Shown: positions 35,295 to 48,882 of the stretch, one piece after another
Numbering within the stretch: position 1 is the stretch's first letter
Layout of the letters: every line of letters starts with the position of its first letter
NCBI GenBank assembly: GCA_051294375.1
Contig: JBJCIZ010000028.1
Span: 930,437-994,436 of the forward strand
Length of the DNA: 64,000 bases
Origin: Paraspadella gotoi
Taxonomy: Eukaryota; Chaetognatha
Direction: 5' to 3'
Notes under the pieces: model-generated
Database searches by the model: none
The model's input: only the letters and a program-made list of their open reading frames with translations
What the model was told of the DNA's origin: nothing
Translations under genes and position numbers: made by a program

Positions 35295-36111
35295 TTTGTT
35301 TGAAAATCGCTTCTCCAGCGTTATTTTTATGCGAGTTTAGAGCAAGAGCGAGAAAGAGAAAGAGAGATGGAGAAGGAAGGAGAGAAAGAGGGTACGAGAG
35401 TAAACAAAAAAATCTAGCAAGCAAGAAAGAAATAAACGATACGAATATATCAATTAATCACGTAAGCAATTAACTAGTTTCTTACCTTCATGGCCTTTAT
35501 TGCTTTATTGCTATCGTTTTATCAAAATCATTTTTTTCCCCCCATTTGTTATTTGTATCAAATTTTTTCAGTTAAAGTTCTTTGTTGAATGTTCAATCGC
35601 TAGTTTGTATCCTCTCTTCTCGCCCACCCCTACCCCCCTTCCACCACTCTATCCACCACTCTATCCACCAAGGCCTCGGCGCCCCCGTGGGTTCCCTCCT
35701 CATCGGCGACGCGGATCTCGTCTCCTTCGGCCTTCGACTCCGCAAGGTCTTGGGCGGCGGAATGCGGCAGGCGGGGGTCGTCGCCGCAGCGGGGGGAGAT
35801 CGCCTTCGACGCCGGACCCGAGAGGCTCGTTCGAGGATCATCGAAACGCCAAGGTGGGGGAGGGCTTTGGAGGGGTCTTGGACTCGAGGAAGAGTCGATC
35901 GGCGACCGCAAATTGTCTTTTCGGTTGGGCTTTGTTTTTAATGGGCATTGGCTCAGGAGGACTCGCCAATAGACCGATCTCCCTCTTCCTCTCCCTCTTG
36001 CCGGCAACCCCGCCAAGCCTGATTTCCAATGCTGGCGAGCAAAGCGAATATTGTTCATTATTCAATTCTAAATTAAAGAAAATTTGCAGCCTCCTTCTGC
36101 ACAGTGCCTAC
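35068..36111 (+). pseudogene. Threonine aldolase fragment (exons 4-5), third copy
   Basis: Starts mid-exon 4 ([20 protein letters not shown], intact through ISICLSK), continues through a long (GA)n tract and exon 5, and runs into the intron. At about 36112 it changes, inside a few bases, to AADAC exon 3. That joint of unrelated genes has no counterpart elsewhere in the window and is best explained as an assembly chimera. Confidence 0.75.
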
Positions 36112-38068
36112 TTAATCTCCGTCGACTACCGCCTCGCGCCCGGAGCACCTCTACCCGCGGGTCTCGACGACGTGAGCTCCGTCTACAAGTTCCTCGTCGA
36201 ACACGCCGCCAGCTACTTGATCGACGTGGAGAGGATCGTCGTCGGTGGAGACTCCGCTGGAGGTTGATGGGGGAGAGGAGTAGAGCGGATTTCGATTCGT
36301 TGGTGGATGGTAGGGGGATGTGTGTGTGTAGATAAGGTGCTTAAAACAGGCTGCGTATTGTAATACTTCTCACAGCCATATAAATAGGGTCGAGCATTTG
36401 AGAACCAAGCTTGGCAGGTCGCTACGACTCCCTCAAAACTGTCGTCGTCACGCTTATCGAAAGGGCTGGAATCGATTCGTCATTAAACCGTTGCCTTTTG
36501 GCCTCTTGGCCTTTTGGCCTCCATGAAACAAAGTGTCTCTAATTGCGGACGAACTTATGGGAAGAGAGTCAGAGGACCGGATTGAGAAGATTGATTTGCT
36601 ATGTGAGCCAAGCTTCGAATAAGTGTTGAATGGAAATGCAGGGGGGGGAGCATCTTGTTTTTTTCCCCGCGGGTTAATCTACGTTACTTTTTTTTTATTT
36701 CTGTAAATGGGGCTTTTTCAATTATCTCGACAGGAAATTTAGCGGCGGCTTTGTGCCTCAAACTCCGCGACGAAACGCGCGACGCCGCGCGGACGACGCG
36801 CTGCCCGTGCCTAAACTGCAGGTAAATAACGTCGAATTAATCTAAAATCAAATCATTGAAATCCAGTCTAATCAAAACTATCCATATGTAATCATCAAAA
36901 ATCAATTGATTAAAATCGATAGAAATCAAATCAACTTATCGAGTCAATCGAACTCGATCAAATCAAAATCAATGAAAATTAAACATCCAAATCAAATCGA
37001 ATTGATTATAATTATCAAATCAAATTAATTAAAATCAACCGAATCGAAGAAAAATCAATCCATCCCGACCTCTAAACCTCTAAACTTCCCATTCAGGTCC
37101 TGATTTACCCCGGCCTCCAATCGGCAGATTTCTCCACGCCCTCCTATTTGTCTTCCTCCGTGATGCTGTCCGAGAAGTCGTGACCGCGTATTTGGCCAAT
37201 TATCTCACCGGGTCGGAGGACGGTTACGAGGGAATCTTGAGGAGGAGGCACGTCTCGACCCGAAATGGTAAGAACGGAATCGTTATTAATGTCCCTCGAA
37301 ATATATAACCGAATGTCCTTCTTAAAATTTGTTTTTTTTTTAAAGTTGGACGGCCGCAATGATTATAAAATAAGTTTAGAAGGTCTATGGTTCAAGTTAT
37401 TTGGTGGAATATTACTTAGCCTTAACTTTTATTTATACAAAGTAATTTTCTAAAAAATGTCATTATTAATATTAATTACTGAAAATATAATATTTGATAA
37501 GCTGTTGCAAATTGTTCCAGAAACCTCGAAAAATCAACGTGAATCATACTTCGAAACGTAGACAAATTATACATATAATATATATATATATATATTATAA
37601 TTATTTTCTAAATTTATACACAGCTACATGCAAATAAGATTTGTTAACATGCATTTTTTTCTCTCCTCATCCACCCAGGCGTCGCCTGAGCAAAAAAACA
37701 CCCTCAATCCCACTTGATCCCGGAAACTCTCAAGGCCGGCTACGTCCCGGCCGACGACGAGACACTACGACCCGGAATTCGCCGCCAATGTTAGAGAGGG
37801 CGGTGAAAGACCCTTTACATCTCGCCGCTTCTGGCCGAGAGTGTCGAAAACCTCCCCGCCGCTTACTCATACGCCTGTCAGTACGATCATCTCAGGGACG
37901 ACGCCATATTTTAGCGCGCGGCGCCTCCGCGCAGCAGCCAGTACCCGCGGAGCTGCGCGTCGTATGCGAGGAGCGTGGCACGGGATCATGTACAAGACGA
38001 ACTTGGTCAAATGAAAGGCGGCGAGTCATTTCCGACGATTGACGCAATATTTTGGCGGAGAACGTTTG
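36112..38068 (+). pseudogene. Second, frameshifted copy of AADAC exons 3-6
   Basis: Starts inside exon 3 (ISVDYRLAPG) and matches 25803-27749 base for base with scattered indels. Exon 4 has lost one A, exon 5 one C, and exon 6 has at least eight indels, so the frame is lost repeatedly. The GDSAGG motif is kept; the WHG histidine region is out of frame. Introns are conserved to the same degree as exons, which argues for a very recent event or an artefact. Confidence 0.8.
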
Positions 38069-38391
38069 AAAGAGAGATAGAGAGACAAGACAGATTAAAA
38101 ACGATATTCTTCACTTTCCGATTCTTTGGAGGTTGTGCCTTTTTATATCTTTACCTTTTTTTTCTCAAATTTTCTTAACACTGCCACTCAAAATTGTGAT
38201 CGGTTTTATTTTACCAAAATTTTTCTTCTGTTCGAACTGGGTTTTTTTGATTATTCAATCAAAATCTATAGTTTTTTTTTATCACGCTTACAGTTGATGT
38301 CACTAACATTGAATCAATTTACTGTCGAAAAACCCTGTAGACATTCTACAGCGCGTTTTTTCCCCAGGGGAATGATCCACTGGCTCCCACG

Positions 38392-40604
38392 ATGGCGTTG
38401 AAATCTAGAAGACGGGGCGAAGCTTCGCTCGATTCTATCGGCAGGACGCGGCTCTGCAATACGGCGCCGGCGCCGTAGGGCAGCGCTTCGTCAATCTGCG
38501 GAGCGACACTGGCGAGTTTGAAAATGGGGTTGGGATGGATTTGGGATGAATAAATATTTACTTATTTGTTTATTTAGATATTTAGATATTGTGGACGCAA
38601 CAAGTTTCAGAAGTAAGAACTCGTTGCGTCCAAATATATATTTTTTTTTGTTTATTTGTTTATTATTTATTCGCTTTAGTATTTAGTCGTTTATTTGTTT
38701 ATTTAAAATTTTGTATTAATGAATCTACTTCCTCCAACAAACCAAACCAAACCAACTCCTCCTCCAGTGACTCGTCCGTCGGCCTCGATGCGGGCGTCGA
38801 TGGCGGCGGCGGAAGTCGCGACCGACGTCTACGGCGAAGACCCGACGGTGCAGCGGCTGCAGCGGAAAGCCGCAGCCGTCTTCGGCAAAGAGGCCGCGCT
38901 CTTCGTCCCGAGCCGGTGGAGTTTTTTGCGTCGAAGGGGGATGATAAGAGCGGGGGTTCCCTTTGTCCTGAGATTCGATCATGTTTCATTGGCAGAGAGA
39001 GAGAGAGAGAAAGAGAGAGTTTGAGTGTGTGCGTGCATGTTCGTGTGCTGTAATATACATGTAGGCCTGCTTCATTTCGATTACGATACCGCTGAAGCAA
39101 CAGGTGTAACTGTTTAGTAAAGTAATTGGTGACAAAATTTGGTTTATTTCTCCTCATCTTTCCAAATCTCTTCATCATGTGGCTGTCGCCACTAGCGTTC
39201 AGTTGATCAGATGGCTGTTGACCGGAAACAGAGTTGACGTTGCGCGTTCGTCATTGGAAAATCAGTTTATTTAATTGTTTATCATAAAAACAATCATTTT
39301 ATCAGTTATGTTATTTTTGACTTTTATATCTTTTGTTTTTAATTGAATGACGAATGATTAGCCTCTGGTCGTCTGTCCGTTGGTTTTTTGCATATATTAT
39401 TGATTAACTAACTACCAAAAGTTATTAATATTTCATACGTATCCGAGATTCGAAAGGTAATTTATAGAAAATCGATACCGACCACGACATGCAGATAGCA
39501 TATTACAGAATTTTACAAAGAGAGCGAAGTATGCATCGGAGTCTCCAACGGCGCCCAGCGAATTCAGGAGCGTCAAGCGGACGGCGCCTTCGATGTCGCG
39601 CACGAATTTTATCCCGACATTTATTCTTGTATCTTTTCAGTCCGCCTTTCCCCTCCAACGTTTCCCACCTCTTTTCTCCCTCTTACTTACCTCATGACGC
39701 TGACACACACACCCACTTGGATTTTAAAAACTAAAAAGGTAAGCGATGAGCACACCTGATCGCCGTCATGTCCCACTGTCGCTCGCGGGGACAAGAGATA
39801 ATCGTCGGTCACAAGTCTCACCTCTATCTCTAACGAACAAGGCGGCGCCGCTCAGATCGCCGGTCCATCCGCGCGCCGTCCGGAACGCCGAGGACGGCAC
39901 GTTGGATCTGGAGGAAGTGAGAGCTGCCGTCAGGGAAGACGGATCCGCACTATCCCAGGTTAATTGTATGTTTGGTTAACATTTGTCACCTTTTTCGTTT
40001 CTATCGAAAAACGTTGTCATGGTTACTTCTTTCGTCTGTAGTTTTCTATCAGGTCGGAAATCTGGGTGAGATGGGAGTAGGCCACGTTTATAAGCTTTAA
40101 TATCACTTGTTACCACGTACCGGATTAATTTAATCAATGAGACAATGAAAGAAATCTCCTTCTGTTTTCTGGCCATCGATCGCTTCGTGATTTTTTTCAA
40201 TTTTCCTTTCCGTTTTTTCTCGGCGCCGGAATCCGAAACTTCCTTGGTTCCGGCCGTTCAGAGAAACGGACGGATCAGCTCTCGCGGAAAGAGAAATCCT
40301 TTTTAAATTAAGCGACTTCAGGCGGTTCTGATTTCAAACACTTGCGATCACGGCAATATGCAAATTTATTTTTTTTTCGTTTCGAATTTGAATAGATTCC
40401 CCTTTGACGATTTAAGAAATTTTTTGATATTGTAAGGTAAAAAAAACATATCCAATAGCATTACTGTGGTTTTCCTTGGGGAGTGGGGTCAAACATTGAG
40501 TTTTAAATTTTTCTCCGAATAAGACGAGAAGATTGAAGAAAGCTCTCGCCGCGTAAGATTGATCTCATCGTCATAACCTCAACTTTTTCCGGTGAATCGC
40601 GTGT

Positions 40605-40673
<69 letters not shown>

Positions 40674-40946
40674 TCTTCCTTCTTCTCGCTCTCTCTCTCC
40701 AAACGGCCAAAGACCCCATTCGCGCCAGATCCCGCCTCCTCTGCTGGAGAAACACTCACAACGCCTGCGGCCGGCCGCGTCCTCTCGCACCGGCGTTCTT
40801 GGCGGAGGCGGCGGCGGTGGCGCGCGAGGCCGGACTACGCGTTCACTTGGACGGAGCGAGACTCTTCAACGCGTTGCCGAATACGAGGAGGACGCTCCGT
40901 CGGTGGCGAGGCACTTTGACTCATCAGCATCTGCTTGTCAAAGGGT

Positions 40947-41004
<58 letters not shown>

Positions 41005-42102
41005 CGTTGTTTGAAAATCGCTTCTCCAGCGTTATTTTTTATTGCGAGTTTAGAGCAAGAGCGAGAAAGAGAAAGAGAGATGGAGAAGGAAGGAGAGAAA
41101 GAGGGTACGAGAGTAAACAAAAAAATCTAGCAAGTCAAGAAAGAAATAAACGATTACGAATATATCAATTAAGTCACGTAAGCAATTAACTAGTTTCTTA
41201 CCTCATGGCCTTTATGTGCTTTATTGCTATCGTTTTATCAAATCATTTTTTTCCCCCATTTGTTATTTGTATCAAAATTTTTTCAGTTAAAGTTCTTTGT
41301 TGAATGTTCAATCGCTAGTTTGTATCCTCTCTTCTCGCCCACCCCTACCCCCCTTCCACCACTCTATCCACCACTCTATCCACCAAGGCCTCGGCGCCCC
41401 CGTGGGTTCCCTCCTCATCGGCGACGCGGATCTCGTCTCCTTCGGCCTTCGACTCCGCAAGGTCTTGGGCGGCGGAATGCGGCAGGCGGGGGTCGTCGCC
41501 GCAGCGGGGAGATCGCCTTCGACGCCGGACCCGAGAGGCTCGTCGAGGATCATCGAAACGCCAAGGTGGGGGGAGGGCTTTGGAGGGGGTCTTGGACTCG
41601 AGGGAAGAGTCGATCGGCGACCGCAAATTGTCTTTTCGGTTGGGCTTTGTTTTTAATGGGCATTGGCTCAGGAGGACCTCGCCAATAGACCGATCTCCCT
41701 CTTCCTCTCCCTCTTGCCGGCAACCCCGCCAAGCCTGATTTCCAATGCTGGCGAGCAAAGCGAATATTGTTCATTATTCAATTCTAAATTAAAGAAAATT
41801 TGCAGCCTCCTTCTGCACAGTGCCTACTTAAGTTTCTGGTGATTTACCTCCAGATCATCGCCTACGCCGTCGCTTCTCTCTCTTCCCCTCTCCTCACCAT
41901 CGATCCTCGATCCGTCGAGTCCAACATCGTCATCTGCAAAGTGAACAAGTCGCTCGTCACTCCGGCAGAGATCTCTGCGCGACTCGAAGCCGTCTCGGGA
42001 CCCGACGAGGTTTCCTTGTTTGCTTTTTTCTGTCGCTGTTTCGCTCTTTCTTTTGCTGTCTAGATCTCTATTGTCAACTCGCTGTCATCTCTCTCTCTCT
42101 CT

Positions 42103-42153
<51 letters not shown>

Positions 42154-42584
42154 TTTCTCTCTCTGTGAGTGTGTCCCATTTTCCCTCTCTCTTTGTTTCT
42201 CTTTTCTTTCTTTCTTTTTTTCTCACTCCAACTTTCTTTCTTCCCCTCCCTCTCTCCCTCACAACAAATCCTCACACCCATTGTGGTTCATTTCAAATGA
42301 GTTCTTCATATCTTTTGATACGTTTTTCATAGGAGTCTTATTTTACTATTTCAGCCATAGGGTTTGATAATAATTTAGTTTTCCAATTAATATTCAAAGA
42401 TTTCATCTCCAGCTGGCCGTCCTCATCAGCGGTATGTCGGCCACCGACGTCCGCTTCGTGACCCACGTGGNNNNNNNNNNNNNNNNNNNNNNNNNACGTC
42501 TCTCGCGAAGACGTCGTCGCCGCCGCGGAAAAGATCAAACGCGTCGTCCGCCAGCTGGAGAAAGAGAAGAAGGTCGGGGGATAA
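38392..42584 (+). pseudogene. Second copy of the threonine aldolase gene
   Basis: Full-length equivalent of 28066-32212. Exons 2-4 have indels (for example CGAGCCGGTGG in place of CGACCGGTG at the end of exon 2). Exon 6 (41854-42009) is intact and complete: [20 protein letters not shown] onward. The last exon is interrupted by 25 N although the flanking codons are contiguous in the first copy. The stop is TAA here and TGA in the first copy. Joining clean exons from both copies gives one undamaged family member, so a single real gene is likely. Confidence 0.75.
42471..42495. other. Assembly gap, 25 N, inside a coding exon
   Basis: Left flank ends CCCACGTGG and right flank begins ACGTCTCTCGCG. 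In the first copy these are directly adjacent, so nothing is missing. Confidence 0.99.
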
Positions 42585-43074
42585 AATTATTGGATCTATT
42601 TGGACCCATATGGACCCTTTTGGACCCTTTTCTCGCGCGAGCCTTTAATTCCCCCGATTACGTTGTGTCAGCAAAGGAAGAAGAGGGTCGTCTTAACAAT
42701 CCTCTTTTACAAAATCTTGGCTAATTACTTTCGTACGTTTTTTTACTCGTTGATTTTTTAAATTATTACTTGGCTTATGAATGTTTTAATCATTGCTTAA
42801 TTTAAAAAAAAAAGATTTTCTCACAAATTACAACGATATTTTTTATTGTTATATCTCTTGCGAGGTATCAAGTTATCAGTTGTTAAATACTCTGTCGTAA
42901 TTCATTGTTGATTTTGTTTCAGACTCTCTCCCTCTCTCCCATTCATGGTTAAGCGATATTTCGAAAAAAAAAAGGAAAAACAATTCCCCCTAACATACAA
43001 TATTTAAAAAAAAACAAAAAAAACAACAGTTTTAAATTAATGATCGAGCGTCGACTTTAAAAAAAAAAAGAAGG

Positions 43075-46000
43075 ATGAAGATCTTCTGTCACCCTTCTTC
43101 TCCGAATTCTTTGAAACTGGTGATCGCCCGCGAGATCGGCGCCGTATCTCGCGCCGCGCCGGAGGTGGCGCTCGAGTCGGTTCACCCGGCGTCGCGCATC
43201 GTGCCTTACCTCAGAGAACCCCGGCTGCCGATTTTAGAACTCGACGATGGGCAGGTGAGGTTATGTTAAAATGTTAAATGAATTTTAAATGTATTTTAAC
43301 TGAATCAGATAATTTCAAGGCTGATAAAATGTGAAAATAATTTATAACCGGGAAATTTGGTTTCACGGACTAAGTTTTAAAATCGTATCTAATTTTTAAA
43401 AGTTTTGACTCTTTGTCAATAAAATACTTTAAATCGCGATTAAAAATGTTAATAAATTTTTCGATCATTGAAAAAAAAAAAAGAAAACTTTAAGGCGGAC
43501 CAAAGCTCAGTTTCGCAACTTACAAATTGAATTCTGGAATCACTTTTTTCCTGCCCCTCCAGTTTCTCTTCTGCGAGAACGCGGCCTGCGCCTACTTGTT
43601 CCGGAAGTCGGGCGAGGCGCCGCTTGACAGAGAGGCCGAGGCTCAACTGGACTTTTGGTTGGAGTGGGAGGCAACGACGTTGAGGAAAAGCTTGGACGAT
43701 GGTGAGGGTTGTTGAGATATACTTTTAAAAATAATGTTTCTCTCTCTCTCTCCTTTTTTCTTTCGGTTTTATTCTTAGTCAGTAGTCACCCCCTTCCATC
43801 AGGATGTCTTCAACCTTCTCACCCCCCCCCTCCCCCCATAATTAATCCCCCCCCACTTTCCAGCCGCCACACTCCCCGCCCTCCTAACCGGCTGGACTCT
43901 GCTCTCTCCTCCACCCACCTCGTCCCTTCCTCCGGCCTCACCGCCGCCGACGTCGTCATTTGGGTCACTCTACTTCCGGTTCTCGGCGCCGCCGGAGACG
44001 ATTCCGCCGCCGGACGCCGCTTGGAAAATCTCGATCGGTGGTTTCGAAGGCTGGAAGCTCAACCCGCGTTTCGGGTGAGGCTGGGAAAGAAAGATAGAGA
44101 GAGAGAGATTTGCGACCAACTAACATCTCATTTGCATATTGTAGTAATTTGATTAAATTCAAATTATATAAGTCTTTTGAAAATGTTAATTTAGGATGAA
44201 TGTTACTATATAAAGAGTTTTATTTGTTAGGTGGTTTTTATGCGTATTTGGCTTTTCTTGGCATTAGTAATCGAAATATATTTTAAAAACCTTTTTAGCG
44301 TTTGATTTTAGTTAATTTAAATAAATAGACGATATCGAAACTATGCGCATATGATAAGAGTTATTTTATTGTGTCAAGCAAAGGATGTAATACATAGTTG
44401 TGCCTTGTTATTTCTTATTAATAATTTCCATCAGCAANNNNNNNNNNTTAATTTAAATAAATAAACGATATCGAAACTATGCGCATTGATAAGAGTTATT
44501 TTATTGTGTCAAGCAATTGATGTAATACATAGTTGTTCCTTGTTATTTCTTATTAATAATTTCCATCAGCAATCAATGTTAATTTCAATAATGACATCAA
44601 TATAATAATCTCATCAGATCGCGATTGATAAGTTATCGTCGGCGCCTCGACCTTCCCGACCGTACAACGTCCTCGAGGGGAAGTTTGAGGAGGATCGAGA
44701 GAAGACGACGACAAAAACGACGACGAAGACGACTGCAACTGGCGGTAGGGTCGCTCCACGACGGCGGAAGTCGTTTTAATTTCATTTCGTTGTCGTTTCG
44801 CTTTCAGGCCAAAAAGTCAACTCTAACGAAACCACGACCCCTAGAGCGGCGGAGGAAGCCAAGTTCGAACTGACACCAGTGACCCCCGGTAACTAACTTT
44901 CGAATACAAAGATTAAACATTGAACGAACGTTTAAAAAGAATTCCCAAACCCCTTTCGAAAGAGCGCGCGGATTCGGTGTTGGCCTCGTGGCAACCGACC
45001 TGCAGTCACCCCGATCCTCCGGCACCGACGCCGTTGAAGACTCGCGTCCACCCGATCCTGCCGGAGAAGGGAAAGAGGAACATTCTCATCACGTCCGCTT
45101 TGCCTTACGTCAACAACGTGCCTCACTTGGGGAACATTATCGGTAAGTTGGGGGGGGAGATGGAAATGAGGATTGGGGAGAGAAGGGGGGAGGAGTTCGG
45201 GGAATTTGAAAAAAGATTTGGAGATCGTTAAAAGTTTGTCACGATGGCTGCGGTTACGTAAAATCCTTTGATCTCATTTGCATATCGACGCGTTTGCAAG
45301 TTTTTTTTTTATACAAATTTATACAAATTTTGTTTTGGAGAAGCGATTGTTTTTGTATTTTTGTTAAATCATGAAAAATAACTTCGAAACCCAAGTAACC
45401 TAAATCATAGCCTTTGACGAACTTTGGGGGAAACATTTCGGTATATGTCGTTCAGTCTTTGTCTTCTCGCCTCATATCTTAGCAATAGTCGGAATGCCCT
45501 ATGTTGCAGTATCGGGAGTATATGAAATTGTCTCAACATCCCTTGCCCACCACCCTCAACTCCTTCAGGCTGCGTCCTCAGCGCCGACGTCTTTTCCCGC
45601 TATTGTCGACTCACCAACGAAAACGTCTTGTTCGTCTGCGGGACGGACGAGTACGGCACGGCCACGGAGACCAAGGCGTTGGAGGAGGGTAAGTCATCAC
45701 CGGCTCTTGGGTCAGGGCGGAAGAGAACTCACCTTTCTCTCTCTCTCAAGGTCTGACCCCTCGCGAGATTTGCGACAAGTACAACGCCATCCACGCCTCC
45801 ATCTACGATTGGTTCAACGTGGGATTCGATCACTTTGGACGGACGACGACGGAGAAACAGACGGACATCGCGCAGGACATCTTTTGGAGGCTTCACGGGG
45901 AAGGACTCGTGCTCAAGGAGGCCGTGGATCAGCTTCATTGCGGAAGATGCGATAAGTGAGGATGTGGAAATATATGTAACGTTATATTAAACGAAACTCT

Positions 46001-48822
46001 TTCCAACGATATATTATCTATTTCTTTAATAATTAAGCTAGCTTGCTCCTGATTTATAGTGTATGCCTTTCATCCCTCCTACATTGGAATACATGATTTT
46101 TTTAAATTCTTCAAATTTTACAATGTTTAGCGCCTCTTTTTTTGGGTATCAATTTTTGATTCTTTCTTTTGTTTCTGTCTCTCTCTCTCTCTCCCTCCCT
46201 CCTCTCTCTCGCTCTCCTTCTCTCTTTCTCTCCCTCATCCCCCCCCTCCCTCCCCAGATTCCTGGCGGACCGTTTCGTGGAAGGGGTGTGCCCTTTCCCC
46301 GGTTGCGGGTTCGAGGACGCGCGCGGAGATCAGTGCGACAAATGCGGGAAGCTCATCAACGCCACTGAGCTCAAGTCGCCGAGGTGAGGGGAGGGGGGGT
46401 GATATTGTTTTCTTTTAGCAATATTAATACTACATAGTATTGGAGGGAAAATTCGTTTCTCATTTAGTTTATTAGAATGGTTAAGGAGAGATTAGCCAAT
46501 AATACGAAGTGAATGCGATTAAGGGTCGTTGGTCGAAAAAGAGATCGGGCAAAGGATTGCGCGGGCGAAGATCGAAAATGAGGGATTTTTGTCTCGGTTT
46601 CTAATTAAGTTATATAGTTTTATAGAACGTTTTAATGCTCACGTCTTTTGTCAGTCTTAATTCATTCCGTTCGTCTCAACAAAATAATCGATCAGCTGAA
46701 CTTTAATCGAACATAAGAACAACGAAATCCTCGGCTTCTCTCTTTCAGATCCTTCGTTAGTTTTAAATAGAAAAACAAGATTCACGAATTTTAATAAAAC
46801 TTAACAGATTCTCCTCGATCATTGAGTTTTCCCGACCGTTGTCATAATTTAATGCGCTTTATAATTAAATAAATTAATATTAAATCCAAATTAAATTAAA
46901 ATGAAAAAAAATATTTGAATCTTCCTCAGATGCAAGATCTGCAACGAGACTCCGTCCATCAAAACCTCGAATCATTTGTTCCTCGATCTTCCGAATCTCG
47001 CCGCCCGATTGGAGGAACATCTCGACGGCGTCTTCAGAGACGGTCGGTAGAGCCATTTGTGGTCCATGTGGTTGATGGAGTCGTGGGTTTTGTCGTTTAG
47101 TGGGTTAGGGTTTCCCGTTTTTTATGTTCCGGTGGTTATTTAAATTTGGCGGTTGTACCTATGTGTTGTTTTGATTATATCTGGGGCCCCACACTGTGGT
47201 AGCGGTTCTTCTTGTAGTCGTGGTTCAAGTCTCGTCCCTTCCACCCTCTCATAGGCTTGTGGACGTCGAACGCCAAGTTGATCACGAAGTCGTGGCTCCG
47301 CGACGGACTCAAACCAAGATGCATCACGAGGGACTTGAAGTGGGGGACTCCCGTTCCGCTAGAGGGATATCGGGACAAAGGTGAGTTAATGGAATTTTCT
47401 CTCTGGTGCTTCTCTCACCTTTTTCTCACCCGCGTTTGTAGTAGAATTCATTCGTCTCCTTGTTCATCAGTCCAACCGTGAGTCTATCAGTTTGTCTATC
47501 AGTACGTCCATCTGCCAATCGGACCCACAATCCGTCCGTCTATCCGTTAGTTTCACAAACAGTCCCTCTATCATTTTCTTCACCTTCTTCCCTCCATCCA
47601 TCTCCCCTCCAGTCTTCTACGTCTGGTTCGACGCTCCGATTGGCTACCTCAGCATCACCGCCAACTACACCGACCAATGGGAGGCCTGGTGGAAGAATCC
47701 CAAACAGGTCGAGCTCTTCCAGTTCATGGCCAAAGACAACATTTCATTCCGTCATCTTTCCGGCTTCGCAGGTAGAAAAATTAGTACGAAAAATTCCTAG
47801 GGATGGTTGTGCTATTTCTGTTCAAACACCAACTCTTCCAAAAACTTCATAACTTCTAAACCAACTCATTTTTTAGAAATTCTCTCTCTCTACTAATTTT
47901 GGACTGTAAAATAGACGATAAAAGCCGAGAGATACTTGAAGTTTTCTGTGACCCTTCTACTTCCACCAAAAACGCTTTAATCACCAACCACAAGTCCAAC
48001 TATAACCCCCCTTAATCGACGATAACCACAAGTCAGCAACCCACAAGTCATTCCTTTCTCCACTCGATCTTCTCTCCGCAGATTGGCGCTAACGACGGCT
48101 ACACTCTGGTCAACCACCTCGTCGCCACAGAGTATCTCAACTACGAAGACGGGAAGTTCTCCAAATCGCGAGGAGTTGGAGTCTTCGGCAACGACGCCAA
48201 GGACACGGGTGAGCGCATTCCCAGTTTTATTTTTATTTTTTTTATTGGTTCGCAGTGTCTCTTGCATCGTATGATATATCATAATTATCATTATCATATC
48301 TCCCTCTTCTCTTTTATTGACTCTTATTCTCTTCTATTTTCTATCTTTTCTTTTCTCCCTTTCCTAATTCTTCTCCTCTTTCTTATCTCTCCTGCTCTTT
48401 CATTTATCTTACCTTATAAACATCCACCACGCTCCCCAACTGCCTCTTCAGGCATACCCGCAGACGTCTGGCGTTTCTACCTCCTCTTCGTTCGACCCGA
48501 GAGTCAAGACTCCGCCTTCAACTGGGTCGACTTCGCGACGAAGAATAACTCGGAGTTGCTCAACAATCTCGGTGACATTCGACGATCCTTTCCCATCTCC
48601 CCAGATGATATCTCTTTCTCTTTACTCAATTTCTCACTCTATCTCCACCCTTTCCAGGCAACTTCCTCAACAGGCCTTACCCTTTCATCGTCTCCAAATT
48701 CTCTGGCGTCGTCCCCGCCTGTCGCCTGACGGAGGAAGACGTCGCCTTTATCGCCGCCGTCGACGACGAACTCCGGGTCTACCACGACCACCTCGCCGGC
48801 GTCAGGCTGCGGGACGGGATCA

Positions 48823-48882
<60 letters not shown>

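Noticed and set aside
25790-45540. Recent segmental duplication with one decayed gene set
   Set aside because: Introns and exons are equally similar, errors are mostly single-base indels on both sides, and copies meet at fixed-length N runs. Not excluded without read depth.
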